Assembly (NCBI RefSeq): GCF_039545095.1
Contig: NZ_BAABRS010000003.1
Coordinates: forward strand, 372,001 to 436,000
Reading direction: 5' to 3'
DNA: 64,000 nucleotides
From: Fodinibius salicampi
GTDB taxonomy: Bacteria > Bacteroidota > Rhodothermia > Balneolales > Balneolaceae
Shown here: positions 53,655 through 61,738 of the stretch, one piece after another
Layout of the letters: each line of letters starts with the position of its first letter
How positions within the stretch are numbered: the first letter of the stretch is position 1
The notes under the pieces: generated by a model
The model's input: only the letters and a program-made list of their open reading frames with translations
Databases searched by the model: none
Told to the model about the DNA's origin: nothing
Program-made: the position numbers and the translations under genes

Positions 53655-54848
53655 ATGAGTCCCTCCCAAACAACTGATTTTTACAAAACACTCCCTGTCC
53701 TCGAAACTTTCTTTGATGCATCCAATGCTGTCAACCATCATCCAATACCTAAAGACTGGTATGTCGCCATTTCCGACATTTCAAATTCAACCCAGGCAAT
53801 TGAAGAAGGAAGATACAAAGCAGTTAACATTGTGGGAGTATCTTCTATTGTAGCCATACTTAATACCACTGATCGGTCGGCTATTCCCTATATTTTCGGA
53901 GGCGACGGCGCGGCCTTTTGCTTCCCTCCAAACATGCTTTCCGATGCCCGAAGGGTCCTTGCCACCTGTCGGAAAATCGGGCGAGAAGCATACGGACTAG
54001 ATCTAAGGGCTTCTATCATCCCAGTTTCTTATATCCAAAAAAATGGATCTACCATCAGGGTGGCTCGTTATCGCGTATCGAATGTCTATGTGCAGGCCGT
54101 TTTTTCCGGCGGGGGACTCCAATACGCCGAGCAACTTTTAAAAGATACGACAAAAAATGATTTCAGTATTTCTTCAGCCTCGGCGAATGCTTCTTCTATT
54201 GATTTTTCCGGCCTGGAATGCCGCTGGCAAAAAGTACAGCCTTCGCAACAGAAAAAAGTTATCACCCTTTTGATACAAGCCAATGAGTCTCATCCTCATC
54301 CTGAAAAGATTTATAATGAGGTTTTACACAAAATGCGTGCCATCTTTGACTTTGACGAACAAACGTACCCTATCTCTGCTTCCTCCCTGAATATGACGAT
54401 GTCGGTTTCAGAACTCATGGGAGAAACCCGAATTCGAACCTTTGGGAAGAGTTGGTTTCAGCGCATCTTTTACCTTCTGCGCGCGGAACTCCAAATAGTG
54501 ATTGGGAAACTGCTTATGAAATTCAACTATAAAACCTCAGCCACCGACTGGTCACTCTACAAAAAAGATCTTACACTCAATACCGATCATCGAAAATTTG
54601 ACGATATGCTTCGGTTAGTTATCAGCGGAACGGATAAACAGCTAGAAAGAATGCAATTCTTTTTGGAAAAACAGTTTAAGGATTCGAATCTTGCTTATGG
54701 CATACATGTTAGTGATGCAGCTATCGTTACCTGCATGGTCAACCGTTACCACCGCGATCATATTCATTTTGTTGACGGTAGTGATGGAGGATATGTCGCG
54801 GCCTCCAAAGAACTAAAAACACGTTTAGGTTCTTTAAGGAAAGGTTAA
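53655..54848 (+). CDS. DUF3095 protein with nucleotide-cyclase-like N-terminus
   Basis: 397 residues, no signal or membrane segment. The family is DUF3095, recognised from overall sequence layout. The N-terminal half resembles a class III nucleotide cyclase: Asp41 in VAISDISNSTQAIEEGRYK sits where a metal-binding Asp would be, and Asp84 in YIFGGDGAAFCF matches the second metal-binding loop. It also carries the AVNIVG segment between them. Whether it makes a cyclic nucleotide is not known. The C-terminal half (~200-397; ends HIHFVDGSDGGYVAASKELK) is specific to the family. It is a single gene, divergent from DoxX. Confidence 0.83.
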   Translation: MSPSQTTDFYKTLPVLETFFDASNAVNHHPIPKDWYVAISDISNSTQAIEEGRYKAVNIVGVSSIVAILNTTDRSAIPYIFGGDGAAFCFPPNMLSDARRVLATCRKIGREAYGLDLRASIIPVSYIQKNGSTIRVARYRVSNVYVQAVFSGGGLQYAEQLLKDTTKNDFSISSASANASSIDFSGLECRWQKVQPSQQKKVITLLIQANESHPHPEKIYNEVLHKMRAIFDFDEQTYPISASSLNMTMSVSELMGETRIRTFGKSWFQRIFYLLRAELQIVIGKLLMKFNYKTSATDWSLYKKDLTLNTDHRKFDDMLRLVISGTDKQLERMQFFLEKQFKDSNLAYGIHVSDAAIVTCMVNRYHRDHIHFVDGSDGGYVAASKELKTRLGSLRKG

Positions 54849-54898
54849 CTGTGACCTACATTTAATGCAATATATTCATCGAAGTATAATCAAAATAA

Positions 54899-55489
54899 TT
54901 ATGGATGAACTTTGATCTCCTGGGCATATATAAAATCCCCAAACTCCGATTGATCGCCATTTGCCGCATTTGCTGCAATATTAAAAAAAACAGGCCCTGA
55001 AACAGATTCCGGCGCTACCCAAGTGAGCGTCCAGCTACCTGAGTTCTCTTCAGTTGGATCGGTAGCCACCTCAGAATGCTGTACATATTCCAGCGAATCC
55101 GGAACGGTCCTGCTATACATCATTCTGTCTTTTCCCGCTATATCAAAACTCCCCGCTTGTTGTCCATTCGGATACCGGGCCGAAAGCTGAAATCCCGCTG
55201 CTCCCAATGCTTCCCGTTCTACGGTAATCTCAATATGTATTCGCTCTTTCCCGGAGATCTTTGCAGGGATTCCGGTAATTTCCAATGAGCCACCGCCAGG
55301 ATTCAAATCGTAATCAAAGTGACAACTACGACATGTTTCCTCCCCAAATCCCCCGGTAAATGCCCCGGTCAAATGCTCTGGATATGGAATCTCTGCGCCA
55401 TTACCATGAGAACCCATAAATACAGGTTCCTCGGATAAAGTTAGGCCCATCAACAGCGTTAGCAATGGAAACACAAACAATCGAGTCAT
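54899..55489 (-). CDS. Exported choice-of-anchor V protein with one CxxCH heme-type motif
   Basis: 196 residues from the ATG at 55489 (the frame reaches a TTG at 55525). Signal peptide TRLFVFPLLTLLMGLTLSEE. Then TGAFTGGFGEETCRSCHFDY gives a single CxxCH, followed by a Reelin-like beta-domain (LEITGIPAKISGKERIHIEI, GAAGFQLSARYPNGQQAGSF) that ends VFFNIAANAANGDQS. The order 'TGxxGExTCxxCH ... GFQL ... AANAANG' is the choice-of-anchor V pattern. The CxxCH may bind one heme c, or only look like it, because no second motif is present. Its neighbours are the DUF3095 gene and a propeller protein on the same strand. Confidence 0.78.
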   Translation of the reverse strand: MTRLFVFPLLTLLMGLTLSEEPVFMGSHGNGAEIPYPEHLTGAFTGGFGEETCRSCHFDYDLNPGGGSLEITGIPAKISGKERIHIEITVEREALGAAGFQLSARYPNGQQAGSFDIAGKDRMMYSRTVPDSLEYVQHSEVATDPTEENSGSWTLTWVAPESVSGPVFFNIAANAANGDQSEFGDFIYAQEIKVHP

Positions 55490-55564
55490 AAATGAAAATC
55501 TAATCCACCTTACTGTGGGCAGCAAAACCTGCCACCTATAAGGCTGTAATTTATCTCTCTATAA

Positions 55565-56575
55565 TTACTGTATTTGTGCACGGCCCAAATAGTTGGTATC
55601 TGTCCCGAACCAAATAGCATTGGTTGGCTCGTGAAATACCATGTGGCGTACGGTACCTCCTCCGCTTTCAATAGGGGTGGAACCTATAAATTCTTCTGTA
55701 CTGGTATCGAAGCCCACAAATTGATTGGGACTTACTCCCGTTTCTACCAGCCATATCCGATCTTCACTGTCAACCGTGACGGCATAGGGGCGCGACTGCT
55801 CCCCTGAGGGCATCGACCACTCTTCAAATGATTCGTCTTTCGGGTTATAACGTCCTATATAACCGCGGCTATAATCTCCATACCAAATATTACCATCTGA
55901 GGTCTGGGCTAATCGCCGTGGACGCGCACCCTCATTAGGCAATTCGATCTCTGTCAACTCCATTGTTGCCGGATCTACTGTAGCCAGTTTGTTGGTTCCA
56001 AAGAGGCAAATCCAGGGACGCTGCATATCGTTATCCATAATAATTCCATAGGGACGCGCACGCTGAGTCTGGACTTCAATAATCTCAGGTTCTCCGGTTT
56101 CCACATCCAGTTTGCCTACCGAGTTAGCTCCCTGGGAGGTAAACCAGATATCGCCATTAGCATTAAATGCCATGGTATGAGGATCGCGGGCGCTGTTATC
56201 ATCGGGCATCATATATTTGTTGATCTCTCCCGTTTCCGGGTTGACCGTTCCAATATGATTGGCGCGGTTACCGGCATACCAGGGAGTACCCTCATCATCA
56301 ACAATTACGGTATGGGGTCCGGCCCCGTCTTCCAGATCAAATTTCTGAAACTCCTCTGCATCAGGATCAAATTCTGCCACATAATGGGCGCGCTGACCTA
56401 CAAACCAGATATCACCATCGGGAGCTACATAGGGATCGCGGGGACGGCTTTCTTCCCACGGGACCTCCCACTCTGTAATCGAAACATCGGCCTTCGATTC
56501 CACGGATTTATCAGTAAACACAAAAGCCGAAACAACAAACAAAACAGCTGTAAGCGTTGAAATAAGTTTAGTCAT
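55565..56575 (-). CDS. Exported Vgb-like (virginiamycin B lyase family) beta-propeller
   Basis: 336 residues from the ATG at 56575 (the frame extends to a TTG at 56638). Signal peptide LISTLTAVLFVVSAFVFTDK. Six to seven propeller blades with the repeated 'PYG/PHT...GxxWF' phrase: DPYVAPDGDIWFVGQRAHYV, GPHTVIVDDEGTPWYAGNRA, DPHTMAFNANGDIWFTSQGA, RPRRLAQTSDGNIWYGDYSR, RPYAVTVDSEDRIWLVETGV. This is the Vgb-like fold. Antibiotic lyase activity should not be assumed; most exported members have other or unknown roles. It starts ~75 bp upstream of the anchor V gene and may be in one transcript with it. Confidence 0.82.
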   Translation of the reverse strand: MTKLISTLTAVLFVVSAFVFTDKSVESKADVSITEWEVPWEESRPRDPYVAPDGDIWFVGQRAHYVAEFDPDAEEFQKFDLEDGAGPHTVIVDDEGTPWYAGNRANHIGTVNPETGEINKYMMPDDNSARDPHTMAFNANGDIWFTSQGANSVGKLDVETGEPEIIEVQTQRARPYGIIMDNDMQRPWICLFGTNKLATVDPATMELTEIELPNEGARPRRLAQTSDGNIWYGDYSRGYIGRYNPKDESFEEWSMPSGEQSRPYAVTVDSEDRIWLVETGVSPNQFVGFDTSTEEFIGSTPIESGGGTVRHMVFHEPTNAIWFGTDTNYLGRAQIQ

Positions 56576-56816
56576 AGCGATAGAATTAATTAACCGTTGA
56601 ATTTTAAATGTACGAGATAACCGGTTAAAAACAAGCAATCCTAAAACATTTTACATACTCATTCAACAAAATTTTGTAGATCTAAACCGTATAAATGACG
56701 ATTTTACATATCTGTTTGCCAAAAATATAGATATCTCACCCTCTATTTTGTCAATTTTTCAAACAGGAACTTCAAATATACGTCTGGCATACCCTTTGCT
56801 TCTATCAATACCTGAA

Positions 56817-56836
56817 TGTGATAAACGTTCATCACA
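56817..56836. promoter_or_regulatory. 20-bp palindrome upstream of hsp20
   Basis: TGTGATAAACGTTCATCACA is palindromic except for one base pair and is centred on AACGTT, ~60 bp before the hsp20 ATG. An ACTCATGAGT palindrome abuts it (56836-56845). It is a candidate operator of unknown regulator. It is not CIRCE, and the half-site spacing (10 bp) does not fit CRP. Confidence 0.5.
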
Positions 56837-56885
56837 CTCATGAGTAACTATGAACTGCTAATGAAAAGTTTTAGGAGGTATAGCT

Positions 56886-57326
56886 ATGCTGATGAGACAA
56901 AATGGATTTCCAAGCGTAATGGATTCATCCAACACTGCAACTAAAAATCGATTTTCCGATATACTCGATGAATTCATGGAAGATGCTTTTTCCATGGGTA
57001 GGGGCAGGTTTGTGCCTGAACTCAATGTCTATGAAACAGAAAAAGAGTTCGAGCTGACTCTGGCCCTACCGGGCATGAGCAAAGACGACATTGAGCTCAG
57101 TGTGGAAAATCATACACTTACCATAAACGGTGAGCGTATATTTGAAAAAGAAAGTGGGCGTAAGTATCATCGCGTTGAAAGTCGCTTTGGTAAGTTTGAA
57201 CGCTCTCTGCCCCTTCCTGATATTATTGATGTAGATAATATCAATGCTACCTACGAGAATGGGGTTCTTACAGTAACCGTGCCTAAGCTGAAAGAAAAAG
57301 CTGGTCGTAAAATTAAAGTGTCATAA
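56886..57326 (+). CDS. Hsp20/alpha-crystallin small heat-shock protein
   Basis: 146 residues. The alpha-crystallin domain (~45-135) reads FVPELNVYETEKEFELTLAL, then PGMSKDDIELSVENHTLTIN and ends ATYENGVLTVTVPKLKEKAG with the family's 'GVLTVTVPK' motif; an I-x-I-type tail (RKIKVS) follows. It binds unfolding proteins in the cytoplasm. A strong Shine-Dalgarno, AGGAGG (56873-56878), lies 7 bp before the ATG, unlike most genes here, so strong translation is expected. A 20-bp palindrome lies upstream. Confidence 0.95.
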   Translation: MLMRQNGFPSVMDSSNTATKNRFSDILDEFMEDAFSMGRGRFVPELNVYETEKEFELTLALPGMSKDDIELSVENHTLTINGERIFEKESGRKYHRVESRFGKFERSLPLPDIIDVDNINATYENGVLTVTVPKLKEKAGRKIKVS

Positions 57327-57350
57327 ATAAAACATACGGCTCTCAAAGAT

Positions 57351-57387
57351 AAAGCCGCGGAATTTCCGTGGCTTTATTTATTTTATT
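57351..57387 (+). terminator. Rho-independent terminator of hsp20
   Basis: Stem AAAGCCGCGG (57351-57360) and CCGTGGCTTT (57366-57375) with one wobble, extended by A-T pairs into the loop, followed by a T-rich tail. Confidence 0.85.
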
Positions 57388-57511
57388 CATGTATTTAAAA
57401 TCCCTTTCGTACTTATCTTCGTTATACATAACATAATTACAGAACTTTTTACCTTAATCCACCCAGACATAAGCAAACTTATTGGATCTTAAGCAAAAAG
57501 CACGGCTCTTA

Positions 57512-58063
57512 TTAAAGCTTATTCAAAAACTTTGGCGGCACTTCTTTAGTAAGCCAGATACCAGGCTCACTTTCAGATTGATAAAAGACATACCCATCAC
57601 GGTGCATAATGCCTGATTCCACAGCCAAAATAGCCACAGAGCCATGGCGTGATCCGACTTCGTGTGCATCGTATTCAATAACCGACAGATGAACAAAATT
57701 TCGGGATTGGGCGTTAAGGCCTTTTTCTATTATAGAAGACAGATTCTTTTCAGCCGTTCCGTGATACAATACTTTAGGGGGCGTTTTGGGATTAAGTTGC
57801 AAGTCTACCTTAATTGAATGCCCATATGTTGCCCGTACATACTGCTGATCTTCACTAAAAGTAAAGCGCTTCTTGCCTCCTCCCTCTTCAATCAGCTTTT
57901 CCAGCAGCTTTCGGTCAATGTTCTTGCCATACTTCCGAGCTTTGTCCAGCAATTCATCAACTGAGGCCCATCCGTTTTCATTTACTGTCAACCCAATTTC
58001 TTCGGGATGATGGCGGAGTACATAACTCAAAAACTTGCTGGTGCTTTTAAGATTCGTTTCCAA
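57512..58063 (-). CDS. kptA: RNA 2'-phosphotransferase KptA/Tpt1
   Basis: 183 residues from a TTG start; no ATG exists upstream before the stop, and this start gives the normal N-terminus (KSTSKFLSYVLRHHPEEIGL). Family motifs are visible: R-H-H near the N-terminus, ATYGHSIKVDLQ, VLYHGTAEKNLSSIIEKGLN and FVHLSVIEYDAHEVGSRHGS, which form the NAD+ site of Tpt1. The enzyme moves the internal RNA 2'-phosphate left by some RNA ligases to NAD+, making ADP-ribose 1''-2''-cyclic phosphate. Eukaryotes use it in tRNA splicing; the bacterial purpose is unclear. No RNA ligase (RtcB, T4-type) lies in this window. It is a single gene facing the hsp20 terminator. Confidence 0.9.
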   Translation of the reverse strand: METNLKSTSKFLSYVLRHHPEEIGLTVNENGWASVDELLDKARKYGKNIDRKLLEKLIEEGGGKKRFTFSEDQQYVRATYGHSIKVDLQLNPKTPPKVLYHGTAEKNLSSIIEKGLNAQSRNFVHLSVIEYDAHEVGSRHGSVAILAVESGIMHRDGYVFYQSESEPGIWLTKEVPPKFLNKL

Positions 58064-58144
58064 GTTAAAAAGGTACTTTTGAACAATTATAAAATCTGTT
58101 GGGAGAATCGATCTTCACCCGACGAAAAAGGCTTTAGAATTTAT

Positions 58145-60205
58145 TCAGTTATTGGTTATGGTATCCTGAAGTTGTAATTGATCATCAGGTTTTTCTTCGC
58201 CCTCGCCTTTCAGATAGGTATTAAACCAACGCATCATACGAAGATTGTAATCATAGCGGGCTGTTGCATTCACATTTCCATGTCCCTCGCCGGGATACAA
58301 TACTAATCGGACCGGCGTATTAGTACGGGTTTTTATATGTCGATACATTTCGTACGACTGACTTGGGCTTACCCTTGTATCGTTCTTTCCATGCATAATG
58401 AGTAAAGGGGTGTCCGCCTGTCCCGTATAGTATATCGGGCTCCGCTCCAAAAAGTCCTGATAGTCATTCCAAATACGTTCACGTGCATGAACCAAATATA
58501 ATTCTTCCGGGATATCACTCGTACCCCATTTGGATATGTTATTACTGATACCCACAAACATTACGCCCGCGGCAAACTTGTCGGTATAACGAGTGGACAT
58601 CCAGCCGGTAGCATAGCCACCGTATGATCCTCCGGTGACTCCTATTTTCGTCTCATCCACTAGTCCAACACTAACCAATTCATCTACACCCGCTACAATA
58701 TCATCGAACTCAGCACCGGCCAGATCGCCCTGGCTGCTTTTGGCAAAATCTTCACCGCGTCCGGTACTTCCTCTGTAATTAGGATAAAATACAAAATATC
58801 CCTGCGCTGCTGCTACCTGACCCGGGTCTGAATAGCTGGTTACCCAGCCATGATCATAATGGGCTTCGGGACCTCCATGTACCGTTGTAATCATCGGATA
58901 TTTCGTTCCCTTTTCATAATTAAGTGGATATACGAGCACTCCCTGCAGTTCTGTCCCATCATTCGCAGTCCATTTCACTACCTTTTGCTGTCCAAGTGCA
59001 ACTTCATCTAACCAAGGATTACTATTGGTTAAGCGCTGTGTTTCGCCAGACTTAAGGCTAAACAATTCGCGTGGATGCTTGGAAGAGCTTGCCGAGAATA
59101 CCACCGTTCCATCTTCTGCACGGTCAAAAGAAGTAATATTAGGCTCTTCCACATCAACGATGGTTTCCATACCAGTACCATCCACATTGATACTTCCATA
59201 GTTCGACCACACCCCTTCGCTTGTTAGATATTGAATCGTATTATTATCAATCCATTCAAACTGTTCAAATTTTTGTTCAAGTTGTGGCTGAAGCTGTGTA
59301 ACAGATCCATCTTCTGCTGAAACCACAAACAGACGTCCGTCAATGGGATCGTGAATATCGGCTCCGGCAATCATTGCCAATCGGCTGCCATCCGGACTCC
59401 ATGCGATATCTCCCAACTTTCCTTCGTGGTCTACCTCTGTATATACTTCGCTGCCACGAAGATTCACAATCTTTACCTGCTGACTCATATAATAATCATC
59501 CACCAATGGAGTTGGAGCAACTGCAATGGCCAGCCTTTTTCCATTGGGACTCCAATGCATTTGATAAACAGAACCATTAACCTGGAGCTGATGTGGTTGG
59601 TGGCCTTCTTTAGCTATATTGGTAACAAATCCACGCCGCTGCGTAAGATTTTCTTCATATATTTCCGGTTGGTAGGGCAAGTCAGATTCCGGCTCTTTAG
59701 CTGTATCCGGTGCCATAAAGGCTAAATGATTCCCATCCGGTCCCCATGAATAAGAGGCTATATCCTGTTTAAATGAAAATATTTTCTGTGCTTCCCCTCC
59801 GGAAATTGATATTTCAAAAATTCCATTCCGTTCATCACCCGAACGTTTTCCTAAGAAAGTAATACTTTCTTCATTCGGTCGGAAAGCAATTTCACTCACG
59901 CTCATTGTAGTAACGTAGGGCAGAGATTCTTCAGAGGATAAGTCCCGTACATAGAGATGATTCTGCGCAGGCTTGTTCTTTTCATAGGGATCAGCCTGTT
60001 TACTTAGTGTATAAGCGACCAGCTCTCCCGAGTCAGAAAGCTCAACCTCTCCAACCTGCTCAATTTTTGTAAGCTCTTCTGGCGTTAATCCTTCTGATTG
60101 CTCCTGGCCAACAACCATAATTGGCATTAGCAGTGCAATCAGAATAAGGGATACCCACTGTAATCGATAAGACGTCATATGGCTAATATTTTTATTAATA
60201 GTCAT
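58145..60205 (-). CDS. Exported S9 (prolyl oligopeptidase) family peptidase
   Basis: 686 residues from the ATG at 60205 (preceded by GGATC); the frame extends to a TTG at 60229, and an ATG at 60178 is also possible. A signal or anchor segment follows (WVSLILIALLMPIMVVGQ). The N-terminal propeller (~50-420) has WD40-like/TolB-like blades (GPDGNHLAFMAP, SPNGKRLAIAVAP). The C-terminal hydrolase domain has the catalytic Ser527 in GVTGGSYGGYATGWMS, Asp in MHGKNDTRVSPSQS and His in YPGEGHGN. It should cleave short peptides in the periplasm, like dipeptidyl- or acylaminoacyl-peptidases. It is a single gene. Confidence 0.93.
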   Translation of the reverse strand: MTINKNISHMTSYRLQWVSLILIALLMPIMVVGQEQSEGLTPEELTKIEQVGEVELSDSGELVAYTLSKQADPYEKNKPAQNHLYVRDLSSEESLPYVTTMSVSEIAFRPNEESITFLGKRSGDERNGIFEISISGGEAQKIFSFKQDIASYSWGPDGNHLAFMAPDTAKEPESDLPYQPEIYEENLTQRRGFVTNIAKEGHQPHQLQVNGSVYQMHWSPNGKRLAIAVAPTPLVDDYYMSQQVKIVNLRGSEVYTEVDHEGKLGDIAWSPDGSRLAMIAGADIHDPIDGRLFVVSAEDGSVTQLQPQLEQKFEQFEWIDNNTIQYLTSEGVWSNYGSINVDGTGMETIVDVEEPNITSFDRAEDGTVVFSASSSKHPRELFSLKSGETQRLTNSNPWLDEVALGQQKVVKWTANDGTELQGVLVYPLNYEKGTKYPMITTVHGGPEAHYDHGWVTSYSDPGQVAAAQGYFVFYPNYRGSTGRGEDFAKSSQGDLAGAEFDDIVAGVDELVSVGLVDETKIGVTGGSYGGYATGWMSTRYTDKFAAGVMFVGISNNISKWGTSDIPEELYLVHARERIWNDYQDFLERSPIYYTGQADTPLLIMHGKNDTRVSPSQSYEMYRHIKTRTNTPVRLVLYPGEGHGNVNATARYDYNLRMMRWFNTYLKGEGEEKPDDQLQLQDTITNN

Positions 60206-60229
60206 TCTTGATCCGTATTTATTTACCAA

Positions 60230-60630
60230 CTAAAATTACCATTTTTATACCTTTTACACTAATTACTACCATTCCTTACATTTTTCTATACCCTTCCAAT
60301 TAAAAGATTAAACAAGTATTTAATTTAAGATGATACAATTCCCAGTATTGATGACTCTAATGAAATTAATATTTAACTAATCAGTTAGTTTGTTTATAAA
60401 AGTACTGAATTAGCATTTAAACCTTAATTTTATTATTTCTGCCATACCTAACTATTTAATTAAATTCTCAATATCGACGGCGCAAATGTTTATCGACATT
60501 TTGAATGTTAATCTTTTTGAAGTGGACAATACCCTATAAATCCGTTACTATCGAAACAGAGAAAGAAGAATATAGCTCTAACAATTAAGAAGAAATATCG
60601 GCCATACTAATGTGTTCATTTTGAATGAGT
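60230..60630. other. AT-rich intergenic region with a palindromic site
   Basis: 401 bp between the S9 peptidase start and a DoxX pseudogene. It contains the 16-bp site at 60375 and otherwise no clear ORF. Confidence 0.5.
60375..60390. promoter_or_regulatory. TetR-type palindrome, copy 1
   Basis: AACTAATCAGTTAGTT: 7-bp half-sites AACTAAT/GTTAGTT around 2 bp. It matches AACTAATTGGTTAGTT at 62544-62559. The half-site is like those of many TetR-family operators (ACTAAC/GTTAGT). No TetR gene is in the window. Confidence 0.5.
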
Positions 60631-61083
60631 ATGAACTCTGTGTTCTTAAAATTACTTCGTACTGATGGTTCAATAAACGATTTTATTAGAATAATAGTCG
60701 GCATGGTATTCTTAACAGAGGGGACACAGAAGTATCTCTATCCCGTTGCCAGAGGTTACGGACGTTTGTGAGTGTATGAGGATTCCCTGCACCGGAATTC
60801 TTGGCCGTTTGTCGGAGGATTTGAAGTGTTTGCCGAATTACTCATTCTTTTGGGCATTGCAACTCGATTGGGTGCTTTCACGATTTCTATTATTATGCTT
60901 GTAGCCATTATCATCACTAAAATACCGATCGCTTTCGGAGAAGGTTTTGGACGTTTTGCGCTTCACCAACTTAACTCTTATTGATTTTGGTCAATGTTTC
61001 ACAACATGCGTACCGACTTTACCATGTTTCTGGGAAGTACCTTTTTGAAGATTGAAGGAAGTGGACGATGGTCGATAGATTGA
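60631..61083 (+). pseudogene. DoxX-family gene broken by frameshifts
   Basis: Three consecutive pieces in different frames add up to one DoxX-type protein. Piece 1 (60631-60771): FIRIIVGMVFLTEGTQKYLY, stop after YGRL. Piece 2 (to 60984): WPFVGGFEVFAELLILLGIA then ATRLGAFTISIIMLVAIIIT and PIAFGEGFGRFALHQ. Piece 3 (61006-61083): RTDFTMFLGSTFL, GSGRWSID and stop. All three appear in the right order for the DoxX subfamily with 'EGxQKFLFP', 'GFFEI...LLLLGLxTRL', 'KIPI' and 'RTDFSMLLGS'. At least two shifts are needed to join them. The gene is decayed or, less likely, made by frameshifting. It precedes the FetAB-type genes by 28 bp. Confidence 0.75.
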
Positions 61084-61111
61084 AAAATTCAGAATCAAAA
61101 AGATAACAGGC

Positions 61112-61738
61112 ATGAATGATAAATTCCTTTTATCCTGTACGGATCTGACTATTCGGTTCGGAGATGAGACCGTGCTTAATGAGTTCAGCTTTGATATCCC
61201 AAAAAACAAACATACAGTGCTTAGAGGTGAATCCGGATCAGGCAAAAGCACTTTGCTAAAGCTCTTACTGGGATTTCTGAAACTCACAGATGGCGCAATC
61301 AAGTACAACAACGGCAAGACAGCACATGAAATACGGCAGGATACCGCCTGGCTTCCCCAGGATTTAGATCTGGGTGACGGAACGGTTAAAGAGGTTATAA
61401 ATTATCCCTTTCGGTTTTCCACTAATAATATGCAGCGTCCCGATCTACAGACCAGTCAATCAGTTTTATCAAAACTTGGGCTTCAAACAGGTACCATAAC
61501 AAAAATGTTTAGAGACTTATCCACTGGTCAGCGCCAGCGAGTTGGACTTGCGGTCTGCCACCTGCTTAACAAACCGATTCTTTTGCTGGATGAACCCACT
61601 TCAGCCCTCGATAACGTCTCAAAACAACATGTTTTCGATCTATTGCTTGAACATACAAATAAAACGATTATTTCTACTTCCCATGATCCTTTCTGGATTG
61701 AACGCGCCGATAACGTTATACCTCTACCTCTGAACTAA
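61112..61738 (+). CDS. fetA: ABC exporter ATP-binding protein, FetA/YbbL-like
   Basis: 208 residues, a lone ABC ATPase. Walker A is GESGSGKST, the Q-loop LPQDLDLGDG, the signature LSTGQRQRVGLA, Walker B ILLLDEPTSALD and the H-loop STSHD. The short size and pairing with a FetB-like permease, whose ATG overlaps this gene's TAA (TAATG), identify a FetAB-type transporter, which in E. coli exports iron and gives oxidative stress resistance. The specificity here is inferred from the family only. Neither a substrate-binding protein nor an HMA-type partner lies nearby. Confidence 0.85.
   Translation: MNDKFLLSCTDLTIRFGDETVLNEFSFDIPKNKHTVLRGESGSGKSTLLKLLLGFLKLTDGAIKYNNGKTAHEIRQDTAWLPQDLDLGDGTVKEVINYPFRFSTNNMQRPDLQTSQSVLSKLGLQTGTITKMFRDLSTGQRQRVGLAVCHLLNKPILLLDEPTSALDNVSKQHVFDLLLEHTNKTIISTSHDPFWIERADNVIPLPLN

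Noticed and set aside
56817-56836. CRP/FNR-type operator upstream of hsp20
   Set aside because: The TGTGA and TCACA half-sites are 10 bp apart, not 6, so the usual spacing is not met; kept only as an unassigned palindrome.
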